From NCBI GenBank assembly GCA_019309115.1, contig JAFDGW010000011.1, positions 1-57,568 on the forward strand: a DNA stretch of 57,568 bases. Direction: 5' to 3'. Shown here piece after piece: positions 54,314 through 57,568 of the stretch (positions are counted from its first letter, which is position 1; every line of letters starts with the position of its first letter). The position numbers were made by a program, and so were the translations under genes. This DNA is from Deltaproteobacteria bacterium (GTDB lineage: Bacteria > Desulfobacterota > Syntrophobacteria > Syntrophobacterales > Thermodesulforhabdaceae). The notes under the pieces were generated by a model. That model saw only the letters and a list, made by a program, of their open reading frames with translations. It was not told the origin of the DNA and made no database searches.

Positions 54314-55283
54314 GTATAGACCGAGGCGAATGAGGCGAACCGAGAATCTGCGGCGGATGATAAGAGAAACCCGCCTGAGTGTTGATGATCTTATCTATCC
54401 TATTTTTGTGATCGAGGGGGAGAATATTAAAAATCCAGTCCCATCCATGCCCGGTGTATTCCAGTTATCGGTGGATAAGCTGGTGGAAGAGCTCAAAGAA
54501 ATATCAAACCTCGGAATACCCGCTGTGATTTTCTTTGGCATACCCGCAGAAAAGGACGAAAGAGGAAGCGAAGCTTACGCTCAGTCCGGAATTGTCCAAA
54601 GGGCTGTGAAAGTTGCAAAAGAAACTTGTCCGGATCTTGTTGTAATAACAGACGTTTGTCTGTGTGAATATACAAGTCACGGTCACTGTGGGATCCTGAA
54701 GGGACGCGAAGTTGACAATGATGCAACCCTGGAGATTCTCAGCAGGGTGGCAATATCGCACGCAAGGGCGGGAGCTGATATCGTTGCACCGTCCGATATG
54801 ATGGACGGCCGAGTTGGAGTAATACGGAAAGCTCTTGACGAAAATGGATTTACACATACGGCAATAATGGCTTATTCGGCCAAGTACTGCTCTTCATTTT
54901 ATGGCCCTTTCAGGGAAGCAGCCGATTCTGCTCCACAGTTCGGAGATCGCAGGTCCTATCAAATGGACCCCCCGAACGCACTGGAAGCGCTGCGGGAGGT
55001 TCAGCTTGACATCGAAGAAGGAGCCGACATTGTGATGGTCAAGCCGGCTCTGGCCTATCTCGACGTAATTCGCCTTGTTCGTGAAAACTTCGACTATCCC
55101 GTTGCCGCATACAACGTAAGCGGTGAGTATTCCATGATAAAGGCGGCTTCCCAAAAGGGATGGCTCGACGAGCGCCGTGTTGTTATGGAAGTACTGACAT
55201 CAATCAAGCGAGCAGGAGCTGACTTAATTCTCACCTACTTTGCTAAAGATGTAGCTCGCTGGTTAAAGGAAGGAAAGGTGTAG
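54300..55283 (+). CDS. hemB: Delta-aminolevulinic acid dehydratase (porphobilinogen synthase)
   Basis: 327 residues from ATG 54300 (GAGAGG 7 bases upstream, overlapping ahbC by 14). Start [23 protein letters not shown]. The zinc site is [14 protein letters not shown]; catalytic Lys residues are in [18 protein letters not shown] and [11 protein letters not shown]. It joins two ALA molecules to porphobilinogen. It lies between ahbC and ahbD. Confidence 0.97.
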   Translation: MRYPEYRPRRMRRTENLRRMIRETRLSVDDLIYPIFVIEGENIKNPVPSMPGVFQLSVDKLVEELKEISNLGIPAVIFFGIPAEKDERGSEAYAQSGIVQRAVKVAKETCPDLVVITDVCLCEYTSHGHCGILKGREVDNDATLEILSRVAISHARAGADIVAPSDMMDGRVGVIRKALDENGFTHTAIMAYSAKYCSSFYGPFREAADSAPQFGDRRSYQMDPPNALEALREVQLDIEEGADIVMVKPALAYLDVIRLVRENFDYPVAAYNVSGEYSMIKAASQKGWLDERRVVMEVLTSIKRAGADLILTYFAKDVARWLKEGKV

Positions 55284-55285
55284 AT

Positions 55286-56365
55286 GTGAAAAAAGAAAGC
55301 GGTACCGTTTTGCCGGCAAACCTGAGGTTAGTCGCCTGGGAAGTAACCAGAAGTTGTAATTTGTCCTGCGTGCATTGCAGGGCAGCATCGATGGATAAAC
55401 CTTACCAGGGTGAATTCACCACCGACGAAGCCTTTTCACTGCTGGATGATATAGCGAAGGTTGGTAAACCCATTATAATCCTCACAGGCGGAGAGCCCCT
55501 GCTCCGGGATGATGTTTTTGAAATAGCCCGATACGGGACGGCCAGGGGTTTTAGAATGACCCTGGCAACCAATGGCACCTTGATAACGGACGATGTGGCT
55601 CAGAACCTTAAAGAAGCGGGAATCCAGCGAGTTAGTATAAGCATAGATGGTGCCACGGCGGAATCGCACGACAACTTCCGCAAGGTGGAGGGAGCATTTG
55701 ACGGTGCGGTAAGGGGTATTGAAATTCTGAAAAAACATGAAATCCCTTTTCAGATAAATACCACCATTACGAGCGCCAACCTGGGAGAACTGGAGGGCAT
55801 ACATAGGTTTGCAATTTCCATCGGAGCGGTGGCGCATCACATATTTTTACTGGTACCGACCGGCCGCGGTAAGAATCTGGCAGATCAGGCATTACCTGCT
55901 GACGAGTACGAAAAAGCCCTTCATTGGTTCTACGAGCAACGAGGCAAAAGCTCGCTGCAGTTGAAGGCAACATGCGCTCCGCACTACTACAGAATACTCC
56001 GCCAGCGAGCCCATGAGAAGGGAGAACGGGTGACCTTCGAAACCCATGGCCTCGATGCAGTAACTCGCGGATGTCTTGCTGGCATCGGTTTTTGCTTTGT
56101 ATCCAACATTGGAACCGTGCAGCCGTGCGGTTATCTGGAGGTTGACTGTGGAAACGTGCGCAAAGCACCTTTTTCGGAAATATGGGAGAATTCCGAAATC
56201 TTCCGATCCCTGAGAAACCTATCTCTTTACGAAGGTAAATGTGGTTACTGCGAATTCATTCGAGTATGTGGCGGTTGCAGGGCTCGAGCTTACGAGGCAA
56301 CCGGAAATTTTCTGGCAGAAGAGCCGCTTTGTACTTATAAGCCTCGCGCTAAAACAAAAGCTTAA
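55286..56365 (+). CDS. ahbD: AhbD: siroheme-derived heme synthase
   Basis: 359 residues, radical SAM/SPASM. Radical SAM motif CNLSCVHC with LTGGEPLLRDD; the C-terminal SPASM-type region has CLAGIGFC, CGYLEVDCGNVRKAPFSEIW and CGYCEFIRVCGGCRARAYEATG. It oxidatively decarboxylates two propionates of iron-coproporphyrin III to vinyls, giving heme b, in the siroheme-dependent route. It starts GTG 55286, 2 bases after the hemB stop. Confidence 0.93.
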   Translation: MKKESGTVLPANLRLVAWEVTRSCNLSCVHCRAASMDKPYQGEFTTDEAFSLLDDIAKVGKPIIILTGGEPLLRDDVFEIARYGTARGFRMTLATNGTLITDDVAQNLKEAGIQRVSISIDGATAESHDNFRKVEGAFDGAVRGIEILKKHEIPFQINTTITSANLGELEGIHRFAISIGAVAHHIFLLVPTGRGKNLADQALPADEYEKALHWFYEQRGKSSLQLKATCAPHYYRILRQRAHEKGERVTFETHGLDAVTRGCLAGIGFCFVSNIGTVQPCGYLEVDCGNVRKAPFSEIWENSEIFRSLRNLSLYEGKCGYCEFIRVCGGCRARAYEATGNFLAEEPLCTYKPRAKTKA

Positions 56366-56370
56366 CATCC

Positions 56371-57333
56371 ATGCTTTTCCTCGAAGAAGTACAAACTTCT
56401 CAAGGTATGATATTACTGCTTCAAGAAACACCGTCCTACTACGCCCAAGTGGCTAATCTGTTTCGCAAAGTGTTTTACAGGAATTACACTTCCGACTATT
56501 TCAAATGGAAATACAGGGAAAGTTTTCGGGAACAAATATTCGCAATCGGAGCGGTAGAAACAGCCACCAATACTCTGGTTGGCCACGTGGCTGCAGTACC
56601 TCTTAGGGGCAAGCTGTACGACAAAGACTGCACATTTTTTCAGTTCGTTGACGCAATGGTTGATCCTCATTGGAGAGGGCATAATCTACTAACCCGTATG
56701 ATCCACCTTCTAGTAAAACTGATAAAAGCAACAACGCAAAATTCGTTTTGTTATGTCTTTCCTGGTCCAATTTCTCTAGAAATTGGGAAGAAATATAAGT
56801 GGCTATATCCTGTTGATGCGGTGCAGGATATCAGTTTTAGAGCCCCATCTGTATTACCACGCTTAACAAAACCAGTTATCCAGTTTGAGGAAAACAGACT
56901 AACAGTGGACACCCATGAAAAGTTGTTCAGACAAATACTAATCGATTACCCATGTTGTATACAGCGAGATTGGACTTTCTTCAAATGGAGATTTTTTGAG
57001 CACCCAGCAAATAAGTACAATTATTGCTTGGTCAAACTTATGGGTAAACCCATTGGATGGAGTGTGTTTATGAAGGTTCAGCACGAGTTAAGATTGATTG
57101 ACTACTGGGTATTCAAAAAGTTTTTACCCCTATTTTTTACAGCCCTCTGCAACTATAACGGTGTTACGGTTTGGATTCCAAAACACATAAGAATCGCTAT
57201 TAAACATCTTAGGCCACGTTACAAGGATACGCCAATAACAGCGTGCTTGATAGGAGACGAAAAGATTTGGGCAAATCCAACATCCATACGCGACGACATA
57301 TTTTACACCATGGCTGATATAGATATTTACTAA
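56371..57333 (+). CDS. GNAT-like acetyltransferase protein
   Basis: 320 residues. N-terminal half: YFKWKYRESFREQIFAIGAVE, GHVAAVPLRGKLY and DAMVDPHWRGHNLLTRMIH, the last containing the acyl-CoA-binding (R/Q)GxG-like element (RGHNLL). The C-terminal half (about 170-320) continues with a second GNAT-like fold (WRFFEHPANKYNYCLVKLMGKPIGW). Such tandem proteins occur with surface polysaccharide genes. The ribosome-binding site is weak, and M at 56407 is an alternative start. It follows ahbD by 5 bases but is unlikely to belong to heme synthesis. Confidence 0.6.
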   Translation: MLFLEEVQTSQGMILLLQETPSYYAQVANLFRKVFYRNYTSDYFKWKYRESFREQIFAIGAVETATNTLVGHVAAVPLRGKLYDKDCTFFQFVDAMVDPHWRGHNLLTRMIHLLVKLIKATTQNSFCYVFPGPISLEIGKKYKWLYPVDAVQDISFRAPSVLPRLTKPVIQFEENRLTVDTHEKLFRQILIDYPCCIQRDWTFFKWRFFEHPANKYNYCLVKLMGKPIGWSVFMKVQHELRLIDYWVFKKFLPLFFTALCNYNGVTVWIPKHIRIAIKHLRPRYKDTPITACLIGDEKIWANPTSIRDDIFYTMADIDIY

Positions 57334-57472
57334 CCCAAGTTTGTCAAAACGGTTTCTTGAATGCCTTTCGTAGCTTGTTGAAAAATTCCTTGAACGAAGT
57401 AACCTTTTGTAATGACCCCTATAAATCAAGACCAAAATTTGCGTTATTTAAAACACCCTATCCTTCCCCTGT

Positions 57473-57568
57473 CTATCTGTAGCAAGAACAAAGCGTTGTG
57501 ATCTTTTGGCCTTCGCTCCAGACCTTGACAACCGGCTCTGGGCCTGATGGCCGGAAGGCGGTTTTGGC
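57473..57568 (-). CDS. C-terminal end of an open frame running off the window, unidentified
   Basis: On the minus strand 31 codons are open from the window end to a TAG at 57473-57475, reading AKTAFRPSGPEPVVKVW then ITTLCSCYR. Its composition looks like coding sequence and could be a transposase tail, but I cannot name it. 57334-57472 is intergenic with no recognised feature. Confidence 0.3.
   Translation of the reverse strand, partial: AKTAFRPSGPEPVVKVWSEGQKITTLCSCYR

Overview
The window looks like chromosome of a sulfate-reducing member of the Desulfobacterota (Deltaproteobacteria in the older sense), probably near the Syntrophobacteria. This is inferred from gene content, not from a search. 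The strongest sign is ahbC-hemB-ahbD at the right end, the siroheme-dependent heme route typical of sulfate reducers and methanogens. Supporting signs are the sigma-54 and two-component wealth, the type IV pilins, the AbfD-like remnant and a Thi4-type thiazole synthase with His at the sulfur position.

Layout. 1-1450: insertion-sequence debris (IS3-type OrfA end, two IS66 transposase fragments) around a hicBA toxin-antitoxin pair whose toxin frame is broken. 1.7-5.0 kb: two type IV pilins behind a candidate sigma-54 promoter, then a large membrane glycosyltransferase-like protein with C-terminal TPRs. A convergent polyprenyl-phosphate glycosyltransferase and flippase-like protein follow (5.1-7.1 kb). 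7.2-10.9 kb: another IS66 scrap, then rlmE-yebC-ruvC-ruvA-ruvB on the minus strand. 11-12.6 kb: a DUF1847 protein, tRNA-Met, tRNA-Lys and a decayed AbfD/HpaB-family gene. 12.6-16.8 kb: MFS transporter, then bioY-bioM-bioN-thi4 behind a BirA-type operator. 16.9-21.5 kb: Gld-like ABC exporter operon. 21.5-31.4 kb: dnaJ, rpoZ, tRNA-Leu, secF, secD, yajC, nadC, valS and an acidic protein, all minus strand, with a possible structured RNA at 21.6 kb. 31.6-33.2 kb: long Alu-type SRP RNA and thiC. 33.2-41.8 kb: two-component pair, pgi, rarA, hydrolase, lipoprotein and a frameshifted glycosyltransferase. 42-43.7 kb: cysC and a coiled-coil nuclease-like protein. 43.9-48.9 kb: the most interesting block (below). 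48.9-51.1 kb: nusB, ribH, ribBA. 51.3-57.3 kb: a ClpX-like unfoldase joined to ahbC-hemB-ahbD and an acetyltransferase-like gene.

The 43.9-48.9 kb block looks like a self-contained signalling unit. An orphan sigma-54 activator with a degenerate receiver domain lies next to a small unknown gene. Two divergent, near-consensus sigma-54 promoters flank about 235 bp containing direct and inverted repeats. One drives the small gene. The other drives an mRNA that starts with a c-di-GMP-I riboswitch, continues into a hairpin that can mask the ribosome-binding site, and encodes a secreted lectin-like/FnIII/calcium-repeat protein and a secreted beta-helix protein. This would give transcriptional and second-messenger control of surface proteins from one locus.

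Two genes (hicA and the glycosyltransferase at 40.4-41.8 kb) are broken by single-base frameshifts that would be repaired by one added base. These may be true mutations, phase variation or assembly errors.
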